A DNA stretch of 64,000 nt from positions 62,001 through 126,000 of the forward strand of contig NZ_KB892740.1 in the NCBI RefSeq assembly GCF_000373925.1, read 5' to 3'. Numbering within the stretch: position 1 is the first letter of the stretch; each line of letters opens with the position of its first letter. The position numbers and the translations under genes are program-made. Positions 8,399 to 16,908 of the stretch are shown one piece after another. Source of the DNA: Actinopolymorpha alba DSM 45243 (GTDB taxonomy: Bacteria > Actinomycetota > Actinomycetes > Propionibacteriales > Actinopolymorphaceae). Under the pieces are notes generated by a model. The model was not told where the DNA came from. It did no database searches and worked only from the letters and a program-made list of their open reading frames with translations.

Positions 8399-8439
8399 TT
8401 GACAAGCATTTGTCTCAATGGATTAATTCATTGAGACAA
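8399..8439 (+). promoter_or_regulatory. Promoter covered by a perfect 11-bp palindrome
   Basis: A consensus -35 TTGACA (8399-8404) is followed after 17 bases by ATTAAT (8422-8427, 4 of 6 match to TATAAT). The -10 lies in the centre of a perfect inverted repeat: TTGTCTCAATG (8410-8420), 8-base loop, CATTGAGACAA (8429-8439). It drives the membrane-protein/GntR operon starting at 8486. GntR proteins of the YtrA type commonly repress their own operon, so this is the likely operator of the regulator at 9376 (inference). Confidence 0.75.
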
Positions 8440-8485
8440 TGCGTCGGTATCCGGCCGTCGCGTCCGGGCCGCAGGTGGGGTCGCC

Positions 8486-9376
8486 ATGGGTGGAGTTCGC
8501 GTCGGGATCGTCGTCGCGCTGGTCGTCGTCGTTGCGGTGAGTGCCGTGCGCCTCACCGGAGTGAGGAGCCTCGACCCTGCCGCAGCGCGGGCGCGTCGGC
8601 GTGCCTGGGTCACCAGCGCGGTCGGGTCGCTCGTCGTGCTCTGCGCGCTCGCCGTGCCCTGGCCTGGCGTGGCCGGCGACGTGCGACTGGCCATGGCACC
8701 GGCCGGTGCCGGCGCGGTCGGTGCCCTCGCCGCCGGGGTCGGTGAACGGTTCGCGCCGAGACCGATCCGGCGACAGCGCGTGGCCGTCCTCGGCAGTCGT
8801 GAGGGCACGGGCGCTCGCGCCCTCAAGCGGTGGTACGCCGTCGGGCTCCTCTGCGCCGCAAGCCTGCTCGCGATCGGGGTGCCGACGAGCGCACCCGACG
8901 GACGGTCGTTCGCCCGCACCGTCGGCGACCTCGGTGCCGCGGCGAGCCCCTATCCCGGGCGGGTCTATGCGGTCCCGGTGGTGCTCGCTCTGGCGGTGCT
9001 CGCGGCCGCAACGTGGTGGGCCATGCGCGAGGTCGATGCCCGCCCGGCCCTCGACGACGTGGGTGTCGAGGTCGACCGGGCCGTCCGCGCGGGCTCGCAG
9101 GTCAGGGTCCTGCGCTGGTCGGGCGCCGGGGTGCTCGTGACGACGGCCGGACTGGCGTTGACCATGGGCACCGCGGTCGGCGGTGTCGCGCACTCGCTCC
9201 GCGTCAACGGCGCGAGCACCGCGCGAGCCGGCTTCGACTGGCTGCAGATCGCTGGGATCGGCCTGGTCGGGCTCGGTTGTGTCGCTGTCGTGGCTGCCCT
9301 CGTGGTCCTGCTCTGGAGCGCGCCGGCAGTACCCCATTCGGCGGAGCCGACCCGACCGGTCGACGTCGCCTCGTGA
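8486..9376 (+). CDS. Membrane protein, partner of YtrA-type GntR
   Basis: 296 residues, with about six membrane helices alternating with Arg-rich loops; helix pairs near 3-25/42-62, 66-84/118-136, 160-178/208-230 and 245-273. Family unknown to me; it resembles membrane proteins found beside short GntR regulators (DUF1648-like arrangement), where the pair responds to envelope-active compounds, but no motif proves that. ATG 8486 lies after an AGGTGG-type site. Its TGA (9374-9376) overlaps the ATG of the GntR gene by one base, so the two are translationally coupled and transcribed from the promoter at 8399. Confidence 0.75.
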   Translation: MGGVRVGIVVALVVVVAVSAVRLTGVRSLDPAAARARRRAWVTSAVGSLVVLCALAVPWPGVAGDVRLAMAPAGAGAVGALAAGVGERFAPRPIRRQRVAVLGSREGTGARALKRWYAVGLLCAASLLAIGVPTSAPDGRSFARTVGDLGAAASPYPGRVYAVPVVLALAVLAAATWWAMREVDARPALDDVGVEVDRAVRAGSQVRVLRWSGAGVLVTTAGLALTMGTAVGGVAHSLRVNGASTARAGFDWLQIAGIGLVGLGCVAVVAALVVLLWSAPAVPHSAEPTRPVDVAS

Positions 9377-9750
9377 TGGACGAGCCGCGGATCGTCGTCG
9401 ACCTCGACGCGGCGGAGCCGCCCTTCGAGCAGGTGCGGGCGCAGCTCGCCGGGCTCATCGCGACCGGGCGGCTGCTCCCCGGCGACCGCCTGCCCACAGT
9501 GAGGGCCCTCGCCGCGGACCTCGGTCTCGCGGCCAATACAGTGGCGCGCGCCTACAAGGAGCTCGAGGCTGCCGGGCTGGTCCAGACCCGGCGGCGGGTC
9601 GGCACGACCGTGACCTCCGGTGAGCACACCGCCGACGTCGCCCTGGCCGCGCTCGCCGCCAAGTTCGCGGCAGCCGCGAGGGAGGCCGGGCTTGACACCG
9701 CTGCGGCGATCGACCTCGTCCGGGCCGCTCTGAGGGCCCAGTCGACCTGA
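9376..9750 (+). CDS. GntR-family regulator, YtrA subfamily
   Basis: Short DNA-binding regulator of 124 residues. The winged-helix is at 12-75 (PPFEQVRAQLAGLIATGRL, LPTVRALAADLGLAANTVAR, YKELEAAGLVQTRRRVG). The C-terminal tail has only about 45 residues, mostly helical, which is the YtrA pattern (no FCD or UTRA ligand domain). The start ATG 9376 overlaps the stop of the upstream membrane-protein gene. YtrA-type regulators usually repress transport or membrane-protein operons and their own expression; the perfect palindrome across the -10 at 8410-8439 is the obvious candidate site. Confidence 0.88.
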   Translation: MDEPRIVVDLDAAEPPFEQVRAQLAGLIATGRLLPGDRLPTVRALAADLGLAANTVARAYKELEAAGLVQTRRRVGTTVTSGEHTADVALAALAAKFAAAAREAGLDTAAAIDLVRAALRAQST

Positions 9751-9886
9751 CGCGCGTCCGGCCTCGTGGCGCGCATCGCTCCGCCGGCAGTGCTCGCAGC
9801 ACTCCCTGGTAGCCTTGGCCGCTGGTCCCGTGGATCGCACGTGCCCAATGGCGCGCCACGACCCGGATCCTGACGCAAGCCCTCCT

Positions 9887-9905
9887 GCCACGGAGAGACC
9901 GTGGC
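9887..9905 (+). promoter_or_regulatory. Stem-loop in the rpsF leader
   Basis: GCCACGG (9887-9893), loop AGAGA, CCGTGGC (9899-9905) lies 14 bases upstream of the rpsF ribosome site AGGAGGTGG. Many bacteria regulate rpsF operons by an S6:S18-binding leader RNA, so this hairpin is a candidate, but I could not verify the conserved core. A TAGCCT -10-like element is at 9810-9815 with a weak -35. Confidence 0.35.
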
Positions 9906-9935
9906 CGCCCAAGTCCAGAGGAGGTGGAGTTCCGC

Positions 9936-10226
9936 ATGCGTCGTTATGAAGTCATGGTCATCCTTGACGCCGACCTCGAGGAACGCACCGTTGGCCCGTC
10001 CCTCGACCAATACCTCACGCTTGTCCGCCAAAGTGGCGGCGCCGTCGAGAAGGTCGACGTGTGGGGTCGGCGCCGGCTGGCGTACGACATCAACAAGAAG
10101 TCCGAAGGCATCTATGCCGTCGTCGATCTCTCCTGCGACCCCGCCACGGTTCTGGAGCTCGACCGCCAGCTCACTCTGAACGAGTCGGTGCTGCGGACTA
10201 AAATCATGCGCCCCGACGCCCGCTGA
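9936..10226 (+). CDS. rpsF: 30S ribosomal protein S6
   Basis: Ribosomal protein that pairs with S18 on the 30S platform. Ninety-six residues from ATG 9936, chosen because AGGAGGTGG ends 7-8 bases before it and the product starts [16 protein letters not shown], the standard N-terminus; an upstream in-frame start at 9924 would lie inside the ribosome site. The RNA-binding fold with [17 protein letters not shown] is clear. First gene of rpsF-ssb-rpsR-rplI. Confidence 0.97.
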   Translation: MRRYEVMVILDADLEERTVGPSLDQYLTLVRQSGGAVEKVDVWGRRRLAYDINKKSEGIYAVVDLSCDPATVLELDRQLTLNESVLRTKIMRPDAR

Positions 10227-10243
10227 CCCCACGGGAGGCGTTC

Positions 10244-10765
10244 ATGGCAGGCGAAACAGTCATCACCCTTGTCGGCAACCTTGTCGACGACCCCGAGCTG
10301 CGGTTCACCCCGTCCGGTGCCGCGGTAGCCAACTTCCGACTCGCGTCGACGCCGCGCACCTATGACCGGCAGAGCGGTGAGTGGAAGGACGGCGAGACGC
10401 TTTTCCTCACGTGCAACGTGTGGCGCCAGGCGGCTGAGAACGTCGCCGAGTCGCTGCAGCGTGGGATGCGCGTTGTCGTCCAGGGACGGCTGAAGTCACG
10501 GTCGTACGAAACCCGCGAGGGTGAGCGACGCACCGTCTTCGAGGTCGAGGTCGAAGAAGTTGGCCCGAGCCTTCGCAGTGCGACCGCCAAGGTCACCCGG
10601 GCCACCCGGTCCCAGGGTGGCAGCTTCGGCGGCGACGATCCGTGGCAGACGCCCGCCCAGGGTGGCGGCGCTCCGCAGGGCGCGCCCGCCGGCGGTCGTG
10701 ACCCATGGGGCGGTGGTGGTGGCCAGCAGTCCGGCGGCGGCTCGCAGGACGAACCGCCGTTCTGA
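10244..10765 (+). CDS. ssb: Single-stranded DNA-binding protein
   Basis: Tetrameric ssDNA-binding protein for replication and repair, 173 residues. OB-fold in 1-110 ([54 protein letters not shown]), then a Gly/Gln/Pro-rich flexible linker (about 125-165) and the acidic tip DEPPF that binds partner proteins. Placed 17 bases after rpsF, as in most bacteria. ATG 10244 follows GGGAGG. Confidence 0.97.
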   Translation: MAGETVITLVGNLVDDPELRFTPSGAAVANFRLASTPRTYDRQSGEWKDGETLFLTCNVWRQAAENVAESLQRGMRVVVQGRLKSRSYETREGERRTVFEVEVEEVGPSLRSATAKVTRATRSQGGSFGGDDPWQTPAQGGGAPQGAPAGGRDPWGGGGGQQSGGGSQDEPPF

Positions 10766-10842
10766 CCGGCCGAGACACCACTGCCCGTCCGTACATCTGA
10801 CCATTCCCGCATCACGCGGGGCTCTCTTGGAGGAGCACCACG

Positions 10843-11079
10843 ATGGCCAAAGCACCAATCCGTAAGCCCAAGAAGAAGGTCTGTGTCTTCTGCAAGGAGA
10901 AGATCTCCTTCGTCGACTACAAAGACACGACCCTGCTGCGGAAGTTCATCTCCGACCGCGGCAAGATCCGCGCGCGCCGAGTGACCGGTAACTGCACCCA
11001 GCACCAGCGGGACGTCGCGGTCGCGATCAAGAACGCCCGCGAGGTTGCTCTGCTGCCCTACACCAGCACCGCGCGCTGA
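10843..11079 (+). CDS. rpsR: 30S ribosomal protein S18 (zinc-binding type)
   Basis: 78 residues, standard length. It keeps the Cys residues of the C+ form (CVFCKE near 14-19 and GNCTQHQ near 49-55), i.e. the zinc-binding paralogue; actinobacteria often carry a Cys-free copy elsewhere under Zur control. The basic core [19 protein letters not shown] binds 16S rRNA with S6. GGAGG precedes ATG 10843. Confidence 0.97.
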   Translation: MAKAPIRKPKKKVCVFCKEKISFVDYKDTTLLRKFISDRGKIRARRVTGNCTQHQRDVAVAIKNAREVALLPYTSTAR

Positions 11080-11095
11080 CGAGGAGGTCGCACAG

Positions 11096-11542
11096 ATGAA
11101 GCTCATCCTCACGCAGGAGGTCTCGGGCCTCGGCACCCCCGGTGACATTGTCGAGGTCAAGGACGGCTACGGCCGTAACTACCTCGTCCCGCGCGGCCTC
11201 GCCATCCGCTGGACCAAGGGCGGCGAGAAGCAGGTCGCCTCGATCCGCAAGGCGCGCGACGTCCGGGAGATCCGTGACCTCGGGTACGCCAAGGAGGTCA
11301 AGGGTCAGCTCGAGTCGCTCAAGGTCAAGCTGCCGGCGCGGTCCGGCGAGAGCGGCCGGCTGTTCGGCTCGGTGACCGTCAGCGACATCGTGTCGGCGGT
11401 CAAGAGCTCCGGTGGCCCCGACATCGACAAGCGCCGGATCGAGATCGGTACGCCGATCAAGACCCTCGGCTCCCACCAGGTGTCGATTCGTCTGCACCCG
11501 GAGCTGAGCGCGACGCTCGCGATCGAGGTCGTGTCGACCTAA
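11096..11542 (+). CDS. rplI: 50S ribosomal protein L9
   Basis: 148 residues. The N-terminal rRNA-binding domain has [20 protein letters not shown] and [10 protein letters not shown]; the long connecting helix and C-terminal domain ([30 protein letters not shown]) are complete. ATG 11096 is preceded by GAGGAGG at good spacing, 17 bases after the rpsR stop. It ends the ribosomal block; a GC hairpin and a longer inverted repeat follow. Confidence 0.97.
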   Translation: MKLILTQEVSGLGTPGDIVEVKDGYGRNYLVPRGLAIRWTKGGEKQVASIRKARDVREIRDLGYAKEVKGQLESLKVKLPARSGESGRLFGSVTVSDIVSAVKSSGGPDIDKRRIEIGTPIKTLGSHQVSIRLHPELSATLAIEVVST

Positions 11543-11570
11543 GAGGTCGCACTCACCACGACGACACAGG

Positions 11571-11596
11571 GGGGCGGCTCTCACTCGGGCCGCCCC
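11571..11596 (+). terminator. GC-rich hairpin after rplI
   Basis: GGGGCGGC (11571-11578) pairs with GCCGCCCC (11589-11596) around a 10-base loop, 29 bases past the rplI stop. No T-tract, typical for this GC content. Probable end of the rpsF-rplI transcript. Confidence 0.6.
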
Positions 11597-11617
11597 GCTG
11601 CCTCTCGTACGCCGAGA

Positions 11618-11706
11618 CGGGGTCTGGCAGGACCACACTCCTCCGCCGGACTGCTCGCATGCTCCCTTGATGTCTCGTCGTACGAGTGTGGTCCTGCCAG
11701 ACCCCG
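11618..11706. repeat. Perfect 23-bp inverted repeat, 43-base loop
   Basis: Arms at 11618-11640 and 11684-11706 are exact reverse complements (core GTCTGGCAGGACCACACTC). It lies between rplI and dacB, beyond the hairpin terminator. The whole stretch 11543-11890 contains no gene: after this element come a segment with CTGTGGACAT and TGTGCACAG words, then nested small stems (11844-11851/11862-11869) just ahead of dacB. A second terminator, a structured RNA or a small non-autonomous element are all possible. Confidence 0.8.
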
Positions 11707-11890
11707 CGGGGTCGTCGGGCAGGCTGTGCACAGGTTTGCCCACAGGCCCTCCAATGCTGCTGACCGGCCGAAACAGAGATTTTTCAACAGGTCGGCGGTA
11801 ATGCCTGTGGACATCTGACGCGGTCCCCTTCGGGTGTGATACCTACGAGGAAACCCATGCGTCCTCGTACCCCCGAAGGAGACGCTGTCT

Positions 11891-13513
11891 ATGCGCCTGT
11901 CCACGCGCCACCTCGTTGTTGCCGGGGTCTCGACCCTGAGCCTGCTCGGTGTCTCAGTCGCTCCGTCGGTGGTTCCCTCAGTCCTTCGGGCCGAGCCGAC
12001 GAAGCGCGACCTCGCCGCCGCGCCCGCGTCTGCGACCGCCGCGGACCCGATCGACGGGTTACGCCGCGACCTCGACGCGATCCTCAACCAGCCCGGAGTC
12101 CCGGAGGGCCATGCGTCCGTGCAGGTCCGCACGGCCAGCGGCGAGGTGTTGTACGAACGCGAGGCCAGCGAACGCCTGCTTCCCGCGTCCAACGCGAAGC
12201 TCTTCAGCTCGGCCGCGGCGCTGGAGGTGCTCGGCCCCGACCACCGCCTCACGACCAGCGTGCTCACGGCCGCCGCCCAGACGGGCTCGTCGCTCCGCGG
12301 TGATCTCTACCTGCGCGGCCAGGGCGACCCGACCATGCTCGCGAAGGACTACGACGACCTCGCCGCCAAGGTTGCCGCATCCGGAATCCAGACCGTGACC
12401 GGGAAGCTCGTCGCCGACGACACGTGGTACGACGCGACCCGGCTCGGGAACTCCTGGGGATGGGACGACGAGCCCTATTACTACTCGGGGCAGATCTCCG
12501 CGCTGACAGTTTCGCCCGACCAGGACTACGACGCGGGCACGGTGATCGTCGAAACCCGGCCTGGTGCCAAGGCGGGCGACCCTGCGCGGACGACGGTCGT
12601 GCCGGACACCGGCTACGTCCGCATCGTCAACCAGGCGACCACCGCCGCGTCCGGATCGACGGACATCTCGGTCGAACGCGAGCACGGCACCAACACCATC
12701 GTCGTGTCCGGCACCATCCCGGTGACAGCCAGCGCGAAGCGCACCTGGGCGACCGTGTCGGAGCCGACCGGCTATGCGGCCGACGTGTTCCGCCGCGCCC
12801 TCAAGAAGCACGGCGTGCGCGTGCTCGGTGGCACGTCGTACGCCGCGACCCCGGCCGGCGCGCGGTCCCTGGCAACGCACGAGTCGATGACGCTCGCCCA
12901 GCTTCTCGTGCCCTTCCTGAAGCTGTCGAACAACGGGCACGCCGAGGTCCTGGTCAAGGAGATGGGCCGGAAAGCCTCGGGTAAGGGCACCTGGTCGGCG
13001 GGCCTCACGGCGATGTCGTCGGCGCTCGCCGGGCTGGGCGTCAACACCAACTCGCTCCGGCTGGTGGACGGTTCTGGCCTGTCCCGCCAGGACTTCGTGG
13101 CGCCGCAGCAGATCACCAACCTGCTCATCGGCGCGCGCGGCAAGGCGTGGTTCCCGACGTGGTACGCCGCGCTGCCGATCGCCGGTGAATCCGACCGGTT
13201 CGTGGGCGGGACGCTGCGCAGCCGGATGCCCGACACCGCGGCGGCCGGCAACGTCCACGCCAAGACGGGATCGCTCACGGCCGTGAGTGGCCTGTCCGGG
13301 TACGTCACCTCCGCCGACGGTGAGCCTCTCGTCTTCTCGGTGCTCCAGAACTACTACCTGAACGTGAACGCCAAGCAGGTCGAGGACCAGATCGCGATCC
13401 GGCTCGCGGAGTTCAGCCGGAAGGCGACGAAGACGGTGCGGGGCATTCCCGCCGTTCCTCGGACGGCGTACGGCCCATCCGACGTCGAATGCGCCTGGGT
13501 CAAGGCGTGCTGA
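11891..13513 (+). CDS. dacB: D-alanyl-D-alanine carboxypeptidase, PBP4/DacB type
   Basis: Secreted peptidase family S13 enzyme that trims or cleaves peptidoglycan crosslinks. 540 residues. An N-terminal signal peptide (about 1-34, hydrophobic VVAGVSTLSLLGVSVAPSVV) is followed by the penicillin-binding domain: S100-N-A-K103 in PASNAKLF, SNN at 346-348 (LKLSNNGHAE) and KTG at 458-460 (HAKTGSLT). The large insert between the first two motifs is normal for this family. Two Cys lie near the C-terminus. ATG 11891 follows GAAGGAGA; its leader has nested small palindromes. The next gene encodes another penicillin-recognising fold protein, so the pair may act together in wall maintenance. Confidence 0.93.
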   Translation: MRLSTRHLVVAGVSTLSLLGVSVAPSVVPSVLRAEPTKRDLAAAPASATAADPIDGLRRDLDAILNQPGVPEGHASVQVRTASGEVLYEREASERLLPASNAKLFSSAAALEVLGPDHRLTTSVLTAAAQTGSSLRGDLYLRGQGDPTMLAKDYDDLAAKVAASGIQTVTGKLVADDTWYDATRLGNSWGWDDEPYYYSGQISALTVSPDQDYDAGTVIVETRPGAKAGDPARTTVVPDTGYVRIVNQATTAASGSTDISVEREHGTNTIVVSGTIPVTASAKRTWATVSEPTGYAADVFRRALKKHGVRVLGGTSYAATPAGARSLATHESMTLAQLLVPFLKLSNNGHAEVLVKEMGRKASGKGTWSAGLTAMSSALAGLGVNTNSLRLVDGSGLSRQDFVAPQQITNLLIGARGKAWFPTWYAALPIAGESDRFVGGTLRSRMPDTAAAGNVHAKTGSLTAVSGLSGYVTSADGEPLVFSVLQNYYLNVNAKQVEDQIAIRLAEFSRKATKTVRGIPAVPRTAYGPSDVECAWVKAC

Positions 13514-13637
13514 GCGCGGGAAAGAAATTGTGCGCAGGCGGCAACCCGGTCGACTCGCATTCCCGTTGATCACGTAGGCGCTCCGTTTCCGGGAGGGCAT
13601 GCCCACGTCACCAGCTCATGTCATGGGGGTTCGCACA

Positions 13638-15035
13638 GTGAGAAGTCCTGGCACCGGCCGGCGTGTTGCGGCCGGACTCGCGATGGTTCCGGTTCTTGTC
13701 GGCCTGGCGGCTTTACCGGCCCAAGCAACCGAGGAAGAGCGGCGAGGCGGCCGGCTGGCCGCCGAGTTGCGGGCCGCGGTGGTCGAGCAGAGGTTCTCCG
13801 AGGTGGTCGACTACGACCCGCCGGCGGTGTCGACAGAGCCCGCGGGTGAGCGGTCAGGGCTCGAGCAGAAGGTGTTCCAGGCGCCGGAGAGTTCCGCCGT
13901 ACCCATCGCGCGTACCCCCAACGTGGACGCCGCGGTGATCGAGTTGGACGAGCGGGGGCGTCCGACGGCGGTGGCGAACGTCGTGCTGAGCAAGGACTAT
14001 CCGGATGGCGCGGTGGTGCCGGTCGACGAGAACCTCAGCACCACCGACGTCCGCTGGCGGCGCTGGAACACCGAGGAATGGGACGCTGGTTCGGCAGGTT
14101 CGGAGGACGTCCTGCCCGGGCGGGAGCAGGCTCCTTTGGAGGTCATGTCGCCTTATCCCGCTTCGGTTCTCAAGCTGATGGTGGGTTTCGGCGTGCTCCG
14201 CCTGGTCGATCGTGGCACGGTGCGGCTCGACGACAACTACACCTATGCGCCGGCCAACACCAGTTGCGGCGCCGCGGGCACGGAATCCATCCGGGTGTGG
14301 TTCGACCGGATGATCACCTACTCAGACAACCGATCGACCTGCGCGTTGATCAAGATGATGCACGATCTGGATGTTGTCGACGAACTCAACGCGACTTTCG
14401 GTGAACTCGGGCTGGGCACGCTGCAGGTCCGCGGCACCAACCCGACGACCGGCGGCACCTGGGTCGGCATGTCGATGACGGCCCTGGACACCGCGCGACT
14501 TCTGCTGATCGTGTCGGGGGCACCCGGAAAGCTGTGGAAAACCCCGGCGGGCGAGCCCGTCACGGCTGGGCTCCTGAGCTCGTCGTCGCGGGCGTTCTTC
14601 TACGGCAAACTCGCCGAGCAGGGTCTCAATCACGCGCTGTCCACCACGAACTGGTGTGGACGCTCCTACCCCGCACCGGGAATTCCGCAGCGCGTGTCCA
14701 GCCGCTGGATCAACCCTGACGACGGCACCGTCACCGTCGATGGACGCGTGTATGGCCAGGATGTGCGGCCCTGTAACCGCCGGGCGGAGGTGACGTTCGC
14801 CCACAAGACCGGGCTGACGAACCAAGCTGGCGGCGACGCTGGGATCGTTCACTCCCTGCCATGGGCGCCGAAGCGCCACTACATCGTGGTGGTCTTCACC
14901 AACCTCGGACTGCGGTTCGGTGACGCGTACAAACCGGCGGATCCGCCGGGCATCTATCCGGTTGCCTACACCGAGCGGATCGGAAAGCTGGGTCGGACCA
15001 TCGACGACATCATGACCCGACGCGGTTTCAGGTAA
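13638..15035 (+). CDS. Secreted serine hydrolase of the class A beta-lactamase fold
   Basis: 465 residues from GTG 13638. I chose this start because GGGGG lies 8 bases upstream and the product opens with a signal peptide (VRSPGTGRRVAAGLAMVPVL, cleavage near PAQA-TEEE); ATG 13599 is only one base from its ribosome site and would add a polar tail. Catalytic motifs are complete: S176-V-L-K179, S229-D-N231 and K390-T-G. Residues about 25-150 form an unusual N-terminal region with no recognised domain. Family members include penicillin-degrading enzymes and wall-modifying hydrolases; the motifs alone do not tell which. It follows dacB by 124 bases. Confidence 0.85.
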   Translation: MRSPGTGRRVAAGLAMVPVLVGLAALPAQATEEERRGGRLAAELRAAVVEQRFSEVVDYDPPAVSTEPAGERSGLEQKVFQAPESSAVPIARTPNVDAAVIELDERGRPTAVANVVLSKDYPDGAVVPVDENLSTTDVRWRRWNTEEWDAGSAGSEDVLPGREQAPLEVMSPYPASVLKLMVGFGVLRLVDRGTVRLDDNYTYAPANTSCGAAGTESIRVWFDRMITYSDNRSTCALIKMMHDLDVVDELNATFGELGLGTLQVRGTNPTTGGTWVGMSMTALDTARLLLIVSGAPGKLWKTPAGEPVTAGLLSSSSRAFFYGKLAEQGLNHALSTTNWCGRSYPAPGIPQRVSSRWINPDDGTVTVDGRVYGQDVRPCNRRAEVTFAHKTGLTNQAGGDAGIVHSLPWAPKRHYIVVVFTNLGLRFGDAYKPADPPGIYPVAYTERIGKLGRTIDDIMTRRGFR

Positions 15036-15088
15036 CACCGGCAGGCACGGCATTGGACCGTACGCCTGGACCAACGTGGCGGTGGGAC

Positions 15089-15120
15089 CCGGAATGACCA
15101 CGTATACGTGATCATTCCGG
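15089..15120. repeat. 32-bp near-perfect palindrome (AATGATCACGT family, copy 1)
   Basis: Symmetric about CACGTATACGTG with one mismatched pair in 16 (15098/15111). It sits between the convergent serine hydrolase (ends 15035) and MATE (ends 15134) genes and can act as a hairpin on both strands. A run of 12 G (15119-15130) abuts it. Related palindromes are at 49439-49470 and 60157-60186. Confidence 0.85.
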
Positions 15121-15133
15121 GGGGGGGGGGACT

Positions 15134-16480
15134 TCAGGAGGCGGAGCGTCCCACGGAGGCGCCGGTGACCAACCAGGCGTGGCCGCGTTCTCGTACGACG
15201 AGGGTGACCAGGCGCGCGACCATGAACCCACCGAACGCCCACCAGAGTGCGACCAGTCCCGCGTTCGTGACGAACACCAGCCCGCACAGCGGGAGGAACG
15301 CGACGAGCGTCCACAGGCCGGCGTACGCCAGGTAGCGGCCGTCGCCGGCACCGATGAGGACGCCGTCGAGGACGAACACGACGCCGGCGACGGGCTCGAA
15401 CACCGCGAAGACCAGCACCACCTGCCCGAGGAGGGCTCGCACCTCCTGGTCGCTGGTGAAGAACGGGATGTAGAGCGGCTGGGTCGCCACCATAACGACG
15501 GCGAAGACCGCTCCCGCCGCGAATCCCCACTCGACCATCCGCCGGGTGGCCGCGCGGGTTCCCGTGACGTCTGAGCCGCCGAGATACCTCCCCACGATGG
15601 CCTGGCCCGCGATGGCGATCGCGTCGAGGGCGATCGCGAGGGCGTTCCAGATCGTGAAGGCAACCTGGTGCGCGGCCAGCGATGAATCCCCGAACGACGT
15701 GGCCACGTAGACGGTGGCCACGATCGCGACCCGGAGGGTGAGCGTCCTGACGATCAGCGGGGCACCCGCGTGCGCGGACGCCCGGATGCCTCGCGGGTCC
15801 GGGCGCAGGGACGCGCCGTTGCGCCGTGCGCCGCGGACCACCACGATGACGAGGGCGATCGCGCCGCCCGTCTGTGCGAGGACGGTTCCCCAGGCCGAGC
15901 CGGCGATGCCCCACCCGAACCCGTAGACGAAGAGCAGGTTGAGCCCGACGTTCGCGAGGTACGACGCGCCGGCCACCCACAGCGGCGTCCTGGTGTCCTG
16001 GAGGCCACGCAGCACGCCGGTTCCGGCGAAGGTGAGCAGGAGTGCCGGCATACCGAGGACCGCGATGCGCAGGTAGGTGACGGCGTACTCGTGGACGGCG
16101 GGCGAGGGGTCGAACGCCGAGATCACAGTCGGTGCGACGACCAGCCCGATGACCGCGAGGACGAGACCGAGGCCGAGGGCGAGCCAGAGTCCGTCGATAC
16201 CGAGCGCAAGCGCGGTCCGCCGATCGCCCGCCCCGACCTGCCGGGCGACGGCGCCGGTGGTGGCGTACGCGAGGAAGACGCACAGCCCGACCAGGGTCTG
16301 GAGGGCGGTGCCGGCCAGGGCGAGACCGGCGAGTTGGGGTGTGCCCAGGTGGCCGACGATGGCGGAGTCGGCGAGGAGGTAGAGCGGCTCGGCGACGAGG
16401 GCGCCGAACGCCGGGACCGCGAGGCGGAGGATCTCGCCGTCATGCGGGCTGCGGAGGCGGGGTCGCCATCGTGATGACAC
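15134..16480 (-). CDS. MATE-family efflux transporter (DinF-like)
   Basis: Cation-coupled multidrug exporter with twelve membrane helices in 448 residues, the normal size. Family features include the opening EILRLAVPAFGALVAEPLYLLADSAIVGHLG and the second-half repeat. I chose GTG 16480, which gives VSSRWRPRLR and has CAGGAG 8 bases upstream; longer in-frame extensions are Arg/Pro-rich and run into the DnaA-box region. It is divergent from dnaB, with which it shares a 428-bp intergenic region, and convergent with the serine hydrolase. Substrates unknown. Confidence 0.9.
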   Translation of the reverse strand: MSSRWRPRLRSPHDGEILRLAVPAFGALVAEPLYLLADSAIVGHLGTPQLAGLALAGTALQTLVGLCVFLAYATTGAVARQVGAGDRRTALALGIDGLWLALGLGLVLAVIGLVVAPTVISAFDPSPAVHEYAVTYLRIAVLGMPALLLTFAGTGVLRGLQDTRTPLWVAGASYLANVGLNLLFVYGFGWGIAGSAWGTVLAQTGGAIALVIVVVRGARRNGASLRPDPRGIRASAHAGAPLIVRTLTLRVAIVATVYVATSFGDSSLAAHQVAFTIWNALAIALDAIAIAGQAIVGRYLGGSDVTGTRAATRRMVEWGFAAGAVFAVVMVATQPLYIPFFTSDQEVRALLGQVVLVFAVFEPVAGVVFVLDGVLIGAGDGRYLAYAGLWTLVAFLPLCGLVFVTNAGLVALWWAFGGFMVARLVTLVVRERGHAWLVTGASVGRSAS

Positions 16481-16566
16481 AGGTGCGGCTCCTGGGGAGC
16501 GGGGTTGTCGCGGAGGGGAGCGGGGCGGAGCACGGGCGGCCCGGGGGCGTCCGGCCCTATCCTGCC

Positions 16567-16772
16567 TTGTCCCCAGCTGTGGATACGTAGCCGGTGACCA
16601 GCAGGCGAGAAATTGCACCCCACAGATTTGTGTCCACAGTGTGGGGACGTCGAATGTGCAGGTCAGGCGCCAGATTGTCCCCACCCACAAGCTTCATCCA
16701 CAAAGAAATCCCCAGCCTGTGCACACGGAATCCCCAGGTTCTCCGGCAGTCACCCACAGATGTTGTGGACGA
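16567..16772. promoter_or_regulatory. Cluster of six DnaA-box-like sites upstream of dnaB
   Basis: Nine-mers matching TTRTCCACA at 8 of 9 positions lie at 16567-16575 (+), 16578-16586 (-), 16630-16638 (+), 16675-16683 (+), 16694-16702 (+) and 16764-16772 (-). Weaker TGTGCACA/CCCACAG words lie between. No coding region is evident in 16481-16908 apart from the MATE and dnaB starts. DnaA binding here could regulate dnaB or titrate DnaA; dnaA/dnaN are not present, so this is unlikely to be the classical oriC. Confidence 0.65.
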
Positions 16773-16908
16773 CGAAGTTCTCTGCCAGCGGCTCCTGCGC
16801 GTAGCCTCGTACCTTCCATCGGGCCGCGCCGAAGCGAGGTGTCGGTGGTCGGCGCTAGAACGTCCATTGGATGTTCGTGACGGGTGGAACCACGGAGGGT
16901 CTGCGGCA

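Noticed and set aside
16481-16908. Chromosomal oriC
   Set aside because: DnaA-box-like sites are present, but no AT-rich unwinding stretch and no dnaA/dnaN neighbours; a dnaB-linked DnaA-binding region is more likely.
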